A model generated the notes under the pieces. The model saw only the letters and a list, made by a program, of their open reading frames with translations, was not told where the DNA came from and searched no databases. Position numbers and translations under genes: made by a program. Below, in pieces: positions 36,571 to 48,499 of a stretch of 64,000 bases of DNA. The DNA is taken from assembly GCA_949152475.1 (NCBI GenBank), contig OX424570.1:26222694-26286693 (forward strand), read 5' to 3'. Within the stretch, counting starts at the first letter, position 1. The number at the start of each line of letters is the position of its first letter. This DNA is from Terebella lapidaria. Lineage: Eukaryota > Annelida > Polychaeta > Terebellida > Terebellidae.

Positions 36571-37072
36571 TCATTTGGCAATATGGTAATATCTATTCGC
36601 AAGTTTATATACCCCGCTTTGCAGACGCTTGCGTTGCACTTGATATTTAACGTGAAGTATGATATAATCCCACCGGACAAAAGTCCACTTGTCAACTGGG
36701 ACAAAAGCCGACTCTCATTTATCAAGAAACGGACAGAGGCCCACTCTCAATTGACCATGACCAATTCAGATACTCAGGCTTTATTGTGGTGTGTTTAGTT
36801 TATGTTGTATTCTTTAAAAAATAAGTCCTTCGAACATATAGTGCCACCATCGCATGGACTTCTTTGACAATTAAAGTGTCCACTGGTAGATATTCTTTGT
36901 TCTTCAGTCTTGATTTCGTTCTTATTGAACAATGAATTGATGCTTAATGAATGATGGCTTCCGAAGTCCTTTGATAGACATGTATGTTCAGTACCATTTG
37001 TTCACTGATATATCTGTTCCATATTCGGGGTGTTCCTGGCGGCATTGAGCTCCTGAAATCTCTGTTCCCACT

Positions 37073-37400
37073 GATCCTGAAGACCTTGTGAGATACTTCG
37101 ATGAAACATACGTCAGCGGATCGTTTTATCGTATTCAGCTACCTACTGTCCTCCCAGATGGTCCACTTCCCCATTTCTTCTTCGCCACCATGCTCGATGT
37201 TTCCTCCTAAGTCTAGAACAATAACGAATCTACACCCCAAGATGGTGACTGCACAAACAATGTCTGAGAGGGTTGGAACAACGCCTCAATTGGCACCAGC
37301 ACCCTGGGGTCGTCACACTCATCGAAGGCTTCCAGAGATACTACGCGCTGGTCAGCACAACGCTCTTGCAAAGCCAAATCCAGGAAAACAAATCCAAACA
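37073..37400 (+). pseudogene. MULE-type transposase relic (C-terminal part)
   Basis: From 37073 a frame reads DPEDLVRYFDETYVSGSFYR and IQLPTVLPDGPLP up to a stop near 37210. Further on, near 37250, the same frame gives TNNV, a stop, then EGWNNAS. The order of a YF-TYVSG block, a proline-rich step and a TNN-EGWN block is what I know from the C-terminal part of MULE/FLYWCH-associated transposases in invertebrate genomes. Several stops show it is dead. The assignment rests on motif memory only. Confidence 0.45.
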
Positions 37401-37990
37401 AAAAGTTCATAGTAATTTCGAATAATTCAATATTTTGAGTAGATTTCATTTAGACACTGACTAGAACAAACATACACCTAACGTACAACATTTTTGGGTG
37501 AAAACAAAGCCTGACAAAATGTTTAATGTCATTGGAGATGGTGGATACTCCTTGTTTGTTCGATAAAAGTTAACAACACCCTATCCCGATCACGTACGCT
37601 TGATAACATATCTACTGTATATGTGATAATAGTGTATTTTATCTGTTTAATGACCGAACTTATTCGTTCAGTGGCAGTGTCAGTGGCTGACCCCGCTTTT
37701 GAAGCTTTTACCTCTGGACAACCATAGAGCTGATGATTTTGCATTGGGTTATTATTGTCTCAACAGCGCAGTTAGATAAGCCCATAGGGTTCTACGTATT
37801 TGTATATATCACACCTTGACAACGACCTTGCATTATTTGTCTTTTGTTGTTCATCTTGGATAGCTTGCTCATGCTATTATTGTTCGTTTAGATATCTACG
37901 CCATCTCTTTCTGGTCATGTCATTTCTTTATCCACACACATATTCTATGTCTGTACATACACAAATATTGTGTTTCATATATTTACCCCC

Positions 37991-38098
37991 TGATCTCTAG
38001 AGATATAGAGCTATATAAGGAACAACTTGAAGTTCGCAGTTTGCTCTGATCTCTAGAGATATAGAGCTATATAAGGAACGACTTCGCAGTTTGCTCTG
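37991..38098 (+). promoter_or_regulatory. Tandemly duplicated TATA-box promoter of copy 2
   Basis: A unit of 56 bp, tgatctctagagatatagag followed by ctatataaggaac and ttcgcagtttgctc, occurs at 37991-38046 and again at 38047-38096 with a 6-bp shortening. Each holds a TATATAAGG box, at 38012-38020 and 38068-38076. The start codon of copy 2 lies at 38210. A related agtttgctct phrase stands upstream of copy 3 (about 50125-50140) with a single, less canonical TA-rich box. Confidence 0.65.
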
Positions 38099-38786
38099 GT
38101 TTTTTCCACAAGACAAATTCACCAGAAGTGTCTCTTGCCGTGAATAAAAATAAGTGTATCGACTCCTGTTACACATTATTGCGTTCTGTTGAACAGAAAA
38201 CCAGCAGTAATGGATTCGTCAGCAGCTGTCATACTTATGCTATGTTTGGTACAATTTTCATCCGCAACTGAGAAGATCAGAGTAAGTCTTACGTATTATG
38301 AGGAATAATGTTATTGAACTGATTAATATTTCATGACCTGAAAGATTATACTGCATTGTATACTTTTTCTTTTTATAATCAGGAGACGGTCCGACAAGAT
38401 GCTCCTTCAGAGAAATTGTCTCTTCTTCACAAGATGTCTGATCAGTTGGAATCGCTGGAAAATCCGGTTAAGTGAGATTATATTTAGCACAAAATTGGGA
38501 ATACCTAAACAAAATCCTGTTTAATTTTAGTAATCATGTCTGAACAAATAATTCACACACAATATGACCAGCTGGCTGACGTCAGAAATCGAATGGAAGC
38601 AGTAGAAAAGCAGGTTAGTAAACTGATATAAGTCAGACAATAGTATATCAAATATATTTTTCGATCTATTGACTGGAAAAAATTGAAATAAATGTTCATT
38701 CATCTAATACTTCTTCTCACGAGAATGACCAGCTTAGTGATATCAGCATCCGGTCGTAAACAGTAGAAAGTCATATACAATGGGAT

Positions 38787-38889
<103 letters not shown>

Positions 38890-39084
38890 CTAGCGAAAAA
38901 AAAGAAGAAAAATAAAAAAGGAAATAGATGGCACTTATGCTTTTCCCCCACAGAATGACAAGCTGGCTGACATCGGCATTCTATTGGAAACAGTGGAAAA
39001 GCAGGTTAGTAGAGTCCATATATTGAAGACAATTGGAAATATATGAAAACAAATTTTCAATCTATGGACTGCATATAATGTATA

Positions 39085-39154
39085 TTAATAATAATGATAT
39101 TATTATTATTAATAATAATAATAATAATAATAACAATAATAATAATAATAATAA
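39085..39154. repeat. (AAT)n microsatellite with a self-complementary start
   Basis: Runs of aat, then gatattattattattaa, then aataat again; the two halves are mutually complementary and could form a hairpin. It lies in an intron of copy 2. A second, simple (AAT)n run lies at 41424-41475. Confidence 0.9.
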
Positions 39155-39886
39155 GTGTCACTGAAACTAATCATCTCTTCACAAATAAATGACCAGCTGG
39201 GTGCCTTTAACAGTCGAATGAAAGCAATGGAAAAGCGGGTTAATAAAGGACATAAACATATGCTTCCCAATCAGCCAGACAAATATACCAGAGAACCCGA
39301 CAAACTCTGTTACCACTCTTGAAATCTACCAGAGTTGCTAACATGAAATGCCACTTTGTCAAAGACAAAGTTGAGGGTCATAGCTTTGATGTGGTGTACC
39401 TAGATAATCTTGCTGATATCAAACACGTTCGTGTTAAAGTAGTGGAATACTGCCATAACTGCAATTTGCCGGACATTCTACTGTGTGAAGCTATATCTAC
39501 ACATATATAAGATGTGCACAGCTGAAATTCTGGGTTGTTGAAACACAGCTATGATATATATATATCTCTCTCTGGAAGATGAAATGAAGAAAGCTCCTCA
39601 AACCAATGAAACCGTGTACAGGGCTGCCAGGACAAAAGTCTGAACAAAACCCTTCTCTCCTTGAATATCAGCAATACATAAAGTGCTTGCTGATGCCAGC
39701 TCTGATATTTATTGGCGTTCTATTGTTGTAATATTCAAAAGTATGGGATTCACCAGACTGAGTGGGATGGTACATTTTGTACACCTTTATGTGAATGTTA
39801 TTCTATTCTGTATCCAAAACAATGTAATATTTATATGGATATCATTCGTCCCTCTATTACCTACAAAATCAGAAATGAATTCTACT

Positions 39887-40200
39887 TTACTGAATATGAA
39901 TTCTACTTATATGAAATCTATTTATATGAAGTACTTATATGAAATATGAAATATTTATATGAAATATGAAATACTTATATGAAATACTATGAAATACTTA
40001 TATGAAATACTTATAAATATATGAAATACTTATATGAAATACTTATATGAAATACTTATATGAATATGAATACTTATATGAAATACTTATATGAAATACT
40101 TATATGAATCTACTTATATGAATTCTAATTATACTTATATGAATTCTACTTGTATGAATTCCACTTATACTTAAATATACTTATATGAATTCATATTTAC
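39887..40200. repeat. Minisatellite, ~13-bp unit (acttatatgaaat)
   Basis: More than fifteen units of acttatatgaaat and variants (acttatatgaattct) fill this interval in the long intron of copy 2. Two frames therefore repeat Tyr-Leu/Ile-Glu. No coding function is implied. Confidence 0.92.
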
Positions 40201-41419
40201 TGAATATGAATTCTACTTTACTTTACTGAATGGTAATATATTGATACTTACTTCCATCACACGTGAATCAACAATAAATAGGTTTGTAGGGCATATATGC
40301 TCGCAGCGAATGTAATATATAAATTCCTGGGGGTGTCATACTGACTCAATAGCCGGTGAATATCACTAGTTATTCTGTATTCATGACTTGGGATTTATGG
40401 CAGATAATACACTAACGACTCTTGAAAGGGCCACTCTATGGGATTTTGTTTTTAGGGGATTTCCAAGATTTTTCTCCCGACGCTTCTATTTTTAGAACAA
40501 AACGTCAGATGACGTTTTTGACCTAAGATATCTGACGAGCCGACCTGGGCTGATCTGACAATTGGCTCGGCAGAGATCCTGGGACAAAAACGTATTCTGA
40601 CTTATTGTTCTATAAATAAAACAGCCTCGGCCGACAAATCTGGAAATCCCAAAAAAACGGAATCCCATATTGTGCCCCTTTAAGTGATATCGCTATCTGT
40701 TCTTGGTCACACCTCGAACAGATAGTGATATCACATCTGTTTCAGTGCATTGTCTAACAGATATCAAATCTCTTTGTCAGTATAATTCTGGAAAAAAGGT
40801 TAAATTGGTGAACAAATATTTCCTCCAATATTGCTCTTATGAGACATGTGAAATGTCGAGTGTGGTCACTATCTATATATACTATGTTTGTTCTAGTTGT
40901 TATCATTCTCATTTCAAGCTAAACTGAAGTAACATACTTTTGACAGGCCATTATCAAGAGCTCAAACGGGTGCTATATAGGCTGTTTGGAAAATGTGTCA
41001 TCAGTGATTGATAAGCAGAAAAAAGATAAACAATTTTGTCTGGTATTATGCATGATATCTAGTTATCGACTGGACCAACATATGTTCGCTGTGGTCGAAC
41101 GACGTGCGATTGTCTACACAGGTTAGGCACATGGAGATGTTTGATATGTTAGAAACACACTGATAATCATCATATCTGTTCTCATCACATACCAATTTGA
41201 ATCCGAAGCTATAACATAATGACAGAATTTGTTATTATTCAAAGTGCGCCCTAAAGTGCTCCCGGTTTTTCTTTATTTACCCCATTGGGGTAACCTTTGC
41301 TTGTCGTCAATGTGGACGTATTGAAATTGACTCAATTGACGTATTCAGTTAAACTGCGACTGCCTGGTTTATAATCACGGCCCGATGAACAAAGGCACAC
41401 TACCGAATTTCTTGGATCC

Positions 41420-41474
<55 letters not shown>

Positions 41475-42344
41475 GTCAGGGCCATGCCCATTCAACGACT
41501 TGTATAACAACAGAAGGATCTTATACAAACTTCTGTATTTGATGGGCAGCCAGTGTAGCTGAGCCAGAACTGGAGTGTTACAATTCTGGCAGCAGTATTT
41601 TGCAACCTCTGAAAACATACGACATATGAATCAGACGTACCATGTAACAAAACAAATGAATCCATCACGATTTTTTTCTGGTGTTTTTTTCTGATTTTAT
41701 GCAATGTTGATCAACAACATGGAATTAATTTCTCATGGACTACCAATATTCACAACAATATCAGTGTGGAATCCTTGGCAATAAACTTCTCATTCAAAAT
41801 ATTTTCACAATATAATTTCACCAATGGCATGTTCATCGTTTCTCACATTCCTGCAGGAGTAGCTGCTGGTTCTCTCACTGAACATCAGGGAGGTGGAGCA
41901 AACGTACTTTGTCTTACAAGAGATCCTACATTTGCCAACTATGACCCCGATATTTTCCATGATTCCAATATACTTGGGACAGAGTACATGTTGAGTTCTA
42001 CAACCAACTTCCCATTTGAGACCGAAGATCCACTGCTTCATCGGAATGATGTTCCTTGTGCTATGTGTCAGGTGAACAACGGTTCCACTTCACTGATGAT
42101 ACTTGGCACATCCGAGTGCTACCCGGGGTGGAGGCTGAAGTACAGGGGTTACATAATGGGACCGGGTCGATACGAAAACAGGGGGGAGTATATATGTGTA
42201 GATGCAAATCCAGAGGCTGACTACAATGGAAGCGGTGGGGAGATGTCTCTCCTTCTGTATCCAGTAACTGGACATTGTGGGTCACTTCCGTGTCCGCCTT
42301 ATGGACAAGCCTGGCACATATCATGTGTTGTGTGCAGTCAGTAG

Positions 42345-43549
42345 AATACAAAGAACTTGCTAACGATTTGATAATAATGTAGCTGACCATATGACAATAT
42401 GAAATGTAATACCTCTATTGTATGATACAGTACAGAGCCCTGAGGTGACATTCCAAAAATATTCTGTAATCCTTGTTAAAGAACAGTTCGTGCTCACTGA
42501 TTAACAATTTACGTACACAAATTGCTTTCTTGGGCAGAGATAGTTATAACTAATATTTAAGCATGATTCAATAATTCGTGCGCACGAATTGCTATCGCTT
42601 GGGCACAGATTAATATTTCGTGGCTGCGCATGCAATAACTAAGCCATGGGAACTAATTGCTATTCTGTGCTTACGAATTATTAATTTGTGTGCACGATTG
42701 TTAATTCGTGCACAAAGATCGAGAAAATTTATTGTATGTCACATGAAAGGCTCATTCAATATTTTGTATATACACTAAAAGGTTGGAAATTATATATTTT
42801 TATTCATATCAAGATTTCTTGCTCTGTGATTAATGGCTTTTCACAATATCGAAAAAATAATAATAATGATGATTGCAGAGAAGTGTGTTTTATGATAATA
42901 AACATCCAATCATTGAATTCATATGTGGACTATCTCCCAGGAGAAAACTAGACTTTTAGTTCTCCTGAAACCAAAAAGGTGATCTGAAAACATATTGTAT
43001 TGCTGTAGAAAAACTATATTATCTTTCACACAATATGATGAAGTAGTTTGTAACAGACACGCCTCATCTTTGAACATCTTGCCGCAGTAGTTATATGTAT
43101 TATCAACTGAGTGTCAAGTGAATACAAGATGTTTACCGAAGTAGACAGTGCACTCAAAGTAACAAAGAGACATTACTGTGATATTTTATCTATCGCGAGA
43201 CTGTCCACTACACAAGACAAATAATCTCTCTAACTAGATAATGCTGAAGCTGTTCGTAACATATGTATAATTAGCATCGTATCAAACTGTTATCATTTTT
43301 GTGTCTAGTGAATCAAAGACGTGTACCCACGTAGATAATGCAATGAAAGTGGAAGGAAAGGCAAAAATTGTGATATTCTATCTATCTTCAACTATCTATC
43401 TATCTTCAATTACAAAAGACAAATTAGATTATAGCAGTTCTTAACATAAATCATGAGCAGCTGTTTATCAATATGACTCCAAGTGAACAGAAGAGACCTA
43501 TTCAAGAGGATACGTCTGGATGAGTCTCTCAACTGCACTATGACCCAAG
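42345..43549. other. 3' flank of copy 2, paralogous to the other flanks
   Basis: Aligns in order with the flank of copy 3 (54624-55510) and of copy 1 (4516-6170). Examples are atctatcgcgaga with acacaagacaaat, then ctagataatgctgaagctgt, then caagtgaacagaagagacct and atgagtctctcaactgcact. The alignment breaks at about 43545, exactly where the satellite begins. A short-word array occupies 42490-42715. Confidence 0.65.
42490..42715. repeat. Short-word array with the palindrome aattcgtgcgcacgaatt
   Basis: Words such as aattcgtgcgcacgaatt (perfect palindrome at about 42571-42590), attaatttgtgtgcacga, gggcacagatt and gctattctgtgc alternate at 20-30 bp spacing. It is related to 5260-5445 in the flank of copy 1 but rearranged. 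Confidence 0.5.
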
Positions 43550-44600
43550 ACTGGATTTTTATTTTTTTGATTTTCGCAATATTTTCAAAATGGCGGCCGT
43601 TTTCGTTGAAAATCGGCCAATTTTGGACCATTTTCTCACAATCTGTTCAGTAACTTTTTTTCCTTTTTTGCACAAGGATGCCTTATTATGTCCTTCATAA
43701 TGTGTATAAGTTTCGTTGCCCTTGAATCGCTCGAAGTGGGCCATTTTGGTCCCAAACTCGGCCCAAATGGGACTTTCCCATGTTGAATTCTCCTATGCTT
43801 TATAATGGGACACATTAAAGCCTAGTATCTCACTTAATATTGAGATTAGAGACTAGGAATCAATTGTGGACATATAGGAAATGATATATGCTGAATATTG
43901 TCGTGACCTTGAATTTGACCTCTGACCTTGGTTTCAAGGTCAGAGCGGCCGTTTTCGTCGAAAAATGGCCAATTTTGGACTTTGACAGTCGTTTTCTCAA
44001 AATCTGTTCAGTAACTTTTTTTCTTTTTTTGCACAAGGATGCCTTATTATGTCCTCCATAATGTGTATAAGTTTCGTTTCCCTTGAATCGCTCGAAGTGG
44101 GCCATTTTGGGCCCAAACTCGGCCCAAATGGGACTTTCCCATGTTAAATTCTCCTATGCTTTATAATGGGACACATTAAAGCCTAATATCTCACTTAATA
44201 TTGAGATTAGAGACTAGGAATCAATTGTGGACATATAGGAAATGATATATGCTGAATATTGTCGTGACCTTGAATTTGACCTCCGACCTTGGTTTCAAGG
44301 TCATAGCGGCCGTTTTCGTCGAAAAATGGCCAATTTTGGACTTTGACGGTCGTTTTCTCAAAATCTGTTCAGTAACTTTTTTTTCTTATTGATGAAAAAC
44401 ACTCCTCATATGTACCCCTGTGACATGTATAAATTTCGTTGCCCTTGAATCGCTTGAAGTGGGCCATTTTGGGCCCAAACTCGGCCCAAATGTGACTTTC
44501 CCATTTTAAATTTTCCTATGGTTCATAATGGGACACATTAAGCCTAATATCTCACTTAATATTGACATTAGAGACTAGGAATGAATTGTGGACATATAGG
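43550..44600. repeat. Higher-order (about 360-bp) part of the satellite
   Basis: Three long units repeat at about 360-bp spacing (gaaatgatata at 43878, 44239 and 44600). Each contains cggccgttttcg, ggccaattttgga, aaatctgttcagtaactttt, ttgcccttgaatcgct, aagtgggccattttg and a closing block shared with the 134-bp unit. The first unit is incomplete on its left. Confidence 0.9.
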
Positions 44601-46000
44601 AAATGATATACGCTGAATATTCTCGTGACCTTGAATTTGATCTTTGACCTCATTTTCAAGGTCACAGGACAAAATGGCTAATATCTCGCTTGTTATCGAC
44701 TTTACAGCTTAGGAATCAATTGTGAACATATAGGAAATGATATATGCTGAATATTCTCGTGACCTTGAATTTGACCTTTGACCTCATTTTCAAGGTCACA
44801 TGACAAAATGGCTAATATCTCGTTTATTATCGACTTTACAGTTTAGGAATAATTGTGAACATATAGGAAATGATATATGCTGAATATTTTTGTGACCTTG
44901 AATTTGACCTTTGACCTCATTTCCAAGGTCACAGGACAAAATTGCTAATATCTCGCTTATTATCGACTTTACAGCTTAGAAATCAATTGTGAACATATAG
45001 GAAATGATATATGCTGAACATTCTCGTGACCCTGAATTTGACCTTTGACCTCATTTTCAAGGTCACAGGACAAAATGGCCAATATCTTGCTTATTAGCAA
45101 CTTTACAGCTTAGGAATCAATTGTGAACATATAGGAAATGATATATGCTGAAAATTCTCATGACCTTGAATTTGACTTTTGACCTCATTTTCAAGGTCAC
45201 AGGACAGAATGGCCAATATCTTGCTTATTAGCGACTTTACAGCTTAGGAATCAATTGTGAACATATAGGAAATGATATATGCTGAATATCCTCATGACCT
45301 TGAATTTGACCTTTGACCTCATTTTCAAGGTCACATGACAAAATGGCTAATATCTCGCTTATTATCGACTTTACAGTTTAGGAATCAATTGTGAACATAT
45401 AGGAAATGATATATGCTGAGTATTTTTGTGACTTTGAATTTGACCTTTGACCTCATTTCCAAGGTCACAGGACAAAATTGCTAATATCTCACTTATTATC
45501 GACTTTACAGCTTAGGAATCAATTGTGATCATATAGGAAATGATATATGCTGAATATTCTCGTGACCTTGAATTTGACCTTTGACCTCATTTTCAAGGTC
45601 ACAGGACAAAATTGCTAATATCTCGATTATTATCGACTTTACAGCTTAGGAATCAATTGTGAACATATAGGAAATGATATATGCTGAATATTTTCGTGAC
45701 CTTGAATTTGAGCTTTGACCTCATTTTCAAGGTCACAGGACAAAATGGCCAATATCTTGCTTATTAGCGACTTTACAGCTTAGGAATCAATTGTGAACAT
45801 TTAGGAAATGATATATGCTGAAAATTGTCATGACCTTGAATTTGACCTTTGACCTCATTTTCAAGGTCACATGACAAAATGGCTATTATCTCGCTTATTA
45901 TCGACTTTACAGTTTAGGAATCAATTGTGAACATATAGGAAATGATATATGCTGAATATTCTCATGACCTTGAAGTCGACCTTTGAAGACCTTGAAAGGT
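44580..46000. repeat. Tandem satellite, 134-bp unit, about ten copies
   Basis: The phrase gaaatgatata recurs at about 44600, 44734, 44867, 45000, 45135, 45269, 45403, 45537, 45671, 45805 and 45939, a mean spacing of 134 bp. Each unit runs: aattgtgaacatatagg, the gaaatgatata phrase, gctgaatattctcg, tgaccttgaatttgaccttt, gacctcattttcaaggtcac, aggacaaaatggc, taatatctcgcttattatcg, actttacagcttaggaat. On the complementary strand most units hold AGGTCAAAGGTCA (a DR1 arrangement) and TCAAGGTCA, and a further TCAAGGTCA lies in the forward direction. No open reading frame runs through the array. Confidence 0.95.
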
Positions 46001-46663
46001 CAAATCGGCCATTCCAAAATGGCCTGAAATCCACAAATTGGCCTCTGGAGTGAAAACGCTTGATCATAGAGCTTAAGTTTGTATTATGAGCATATAGGAA
46101 GTCATATATGGCACAACTTTTGGTGACCTTGAACTTGACCTCAGATGACCTTGAGTGCTAAATCTCAAGGTCACATGTAAAAATTGTCCGGTAACCTATT
46201 TCAGCCCTTGGGCTCATTTTCCAATTGTGAAGATCACTTGTTCAAGAGAATGTGATAAGGAAAATAATAGTGATGACAGTTGAATAAGACATGGTTTCCT
46301 CAAAAGGATTTACTCGAAGCCTATTATATGTACATCAGCAGGTGCATTCTATTGAAATTTTCTCGATTTTGCCTGACACTGGACTTTGAGATTGGATAAT
46401 GGACTCGGATAATGGACTTTGTTTGCTCGGATACTACATACATCTACTTGGGTATTGTTTTCATGTTTATTGCTAAAACTGAGTCCGTGTCATTGGTGGT
46501 GGATAATTATTCATCCCCGCGGGCCCCATCAGCTCAGTATACCTAGTATTTATACAAGGTTCATCCAAGTATATAAATCTACTTATATGGAGGACACAAG
46601 CAAAGAAAAAAACATACTGGCTGACACGTCGCCCAGTATAAAAGGTGTCAAAACGTCATTTCC

Positions 46664-47461
46664 ATGGGCATGGATAATAGAACGTTTTCGAAAGGTGCTC
46701 CTAGGATAATTTTATCAGATGTAATGAAAACATCTTATGTAGTTTCTTCTGATCGTTCCCTATGGTACAACAACTCGGGCAACTTTAGTCACATCAAAAA
46801 ATGTAAAGTAGAACTTTCAGATATAGTCAAGTCAAGGGGTGATGACACTCAATATAGTATTAATAAATGTGGAGCAAGAAACTGCAAAACTTGTGATATA
46901 TTAATTACAGATCCACAATTCACAAGTTCACTCACTAAACGTACTTATACTACCAAAAGCTATGAAAACATCAACTGCAACACTAGCAATATTGTGTATG
47001 AAATTGAATGTAATTTGTGTGGCCACTATTACATCGGAGAAACCAAGGGGCAGCTAAATAAAAGGATTAATGGTCATCGTTCTAATATCAACAACTGCTC
47101 CAAACAGCTGTTATATCAACATTTTAATCAGGATGATCATTCCATTTTGTCTATGAAAGTTCGAGTTATTGAAAAAATATATCATCACACAAATAACCCT
47201 ACACTTAGTACACCCGCCCGTAGGAAACGAGAAGAATATTGGCTACGTGAGCTAGGCACAGCAACACCTCATGGATGTAACGATAACATCAGTTCAGTGG
47301 GAAACCTGACGAGTCCAGGATGCCGTTCAGTTAACGTCATGAACTTATTTGTTGGAAATCTTTGTTGGAGTATCTACATGCTCACACACTTTCAAAAGTT
47401 ACGTCTATCAAAACATTTGACTTTTCCACTCTCTACACCACAATACCTCATTCAGAACTAA
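46664..47461 (+). pseudogene. GIY-YIG endonuclease domain of the Penelope-like element
   Basis: The frame shows a cysteine cluster, CGARNCKTC, a likely zinc finger, then CNTSNIVYEIECNLC and YYIGETKGQLNKRINGHR, the GIY and YIG halves with the following arginine and histidine, and later REEYWLREL with the likely catalytic glutamate. In Penelope-like elements this domain nicks target DNA to prime reverse transcription. The frame continues for about 55 codons past the domain (SVGNLTSPGC) but then runs out of register, because the RT resumes in another frame from about 47362. Confidence 0.75.
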
Positions 47462-48285
47462 AGTCCCAGCTTCAAAAGGTCATACATACTTCCTTTTTCT
47501 CCAAAAAAGGACAACGTCGTTATAAGTATATTGTAGTCAAATATAATACAGCCTACTTTGTTAAAGATGATTCAGATGCTCCACTTAAATATACAGAAAC
47601 CGATGTTGTGAATATGGTTAATTTCCTTATTGATAATATCTTTGTGGAGTTTGGTGGCTGGATATTTCAGCAGACTATTGGTATTCCAATGGGTACAAAC
47701 TGTGCACCATTATTGGCAGACCTGTTTTTATACTCATATGAGTCAGATTTCATCCAACATCTACAAAGAGGAGTATCGAAGTTTCAAACTCGTAGCTTTA
47801 ATTTCACTTTCTGATACATAGATGATGTATTGTCAATAAATAATCCCAAGTTTGGTGATTATTTGGATGATATATATCCTAAAGAACTTGAAATTAAAGA
47901 TACTACAGACTCCTCTGATTTTTCCAACTATTTAGACCTAAGATTGGAGATTGATGAAGATTCTAACCTCTCAACTAGGTTGTATGACAAACGTGATGAT
48001 TTCAATTTTTCCATAGTCAATTTCCCTTTTCTAAGCAGCAACATTCCTATGTCGCCAGCATATGGTGTGTTTGTCTCACAACTCATACGCTATTCCAGAG
48101 CTAGTTGCAAGTATGAGGATTTTGTTCACAGAAGTTCCCAGCTAGCCTCTAAACTGCTGCGACAGGGATATGTTTTACCAAGACTAATAGCTGCTTTCAA
48201 GAAATTCTATGGACATCATCACAATCTGGTTGATAAGTATACAAAATCTGTTACAAGTATGCAACAAGACCTTTTTGCATGTTAA
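47362..48285 (+). pseudogene. Penelope-type reverse transcriptase, two frames separated by TGA
   Basis: The first part reads TSIKTFDFSTLYTTIP, FGGWIFQQTIGIPMGTNCAP and LLADLFLYSYE, then FNFTF and a TGA at 47812-47814. The same frame continues at once with YIDDVLSIN, the catalytic aspartates, then LDLRLEIDEDSN, DKRDDFNFSIVNFPF, SPAYGVFVSQLIRY and KKFYG, ending DLFAC. The TGA differs by one base from a CGA arginine codon. The RT start is missing: the NQMWILKN block, seen in the relic at 3297-3530, should stand before TSIKTFD. Confidence 0.85.
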
Positions 48286-48499
48286 TGTTTTGGAATTCAT
48301 GACGGGTGCCACATGTGGGGCAGGAAATGCTCACTCTTTCTGGAACACCTGATTTCACCCCTTTATGGCCATATATGGGGTTCATGATATTCCATTCAAA
48401 TTTTCTCGGTTTTGCCTGATACTGGACTTTGAGATTGGATAATGGACTCGGTTTTGTTTGCTCGGATACTACATACTTGGGTATTGTTTCCATGTTTAT

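Larger units (their letters stand above)
46345..48499 (+). mobile_element. Naiad-like Penelope element flanked by direct repeats
   Basis: An N-terminal GIY-YIG-type domain is followed by a Penelope-type reverse transcriptase, and 3' UTR sequence (tttgagattggataatggac, tttgctcggatactacatac) is present both before (46345-46470) and after (48387-48499) the coding part. Such direct terminal repeats from tandem copies are known as pseudo-LTRs in Penelope-like elements. The order of GIY-YIG before RT is that of the Naiad clade, whereas classical Penelope has it after RT. The copy is defective: the segment between the two domains is deleted with a frame change, and a TGA interrupts the RT at the catalytic block. 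The flanking host DNA matches the 3' flank of copy 3 without the element (about 55630-55860). Confidence 0.78.

Noticed and set aside
39683-39949. Two overlapping frames of 76-88 codons
   Set aside because: Their second halves are translations of the minisatellite starting near 39887. The first halves have no motif.
41400-41618. Frame with a long tyrosine run
   Set aside because: It is a translation of the (AAT)n microsatellite.
43860-46000. Possible CRISPR array
   Set aside because: Period 134 bp with the whole unit conserved rather than short repeats with unique spacers, in a eukaryotic context. It is a satellite.
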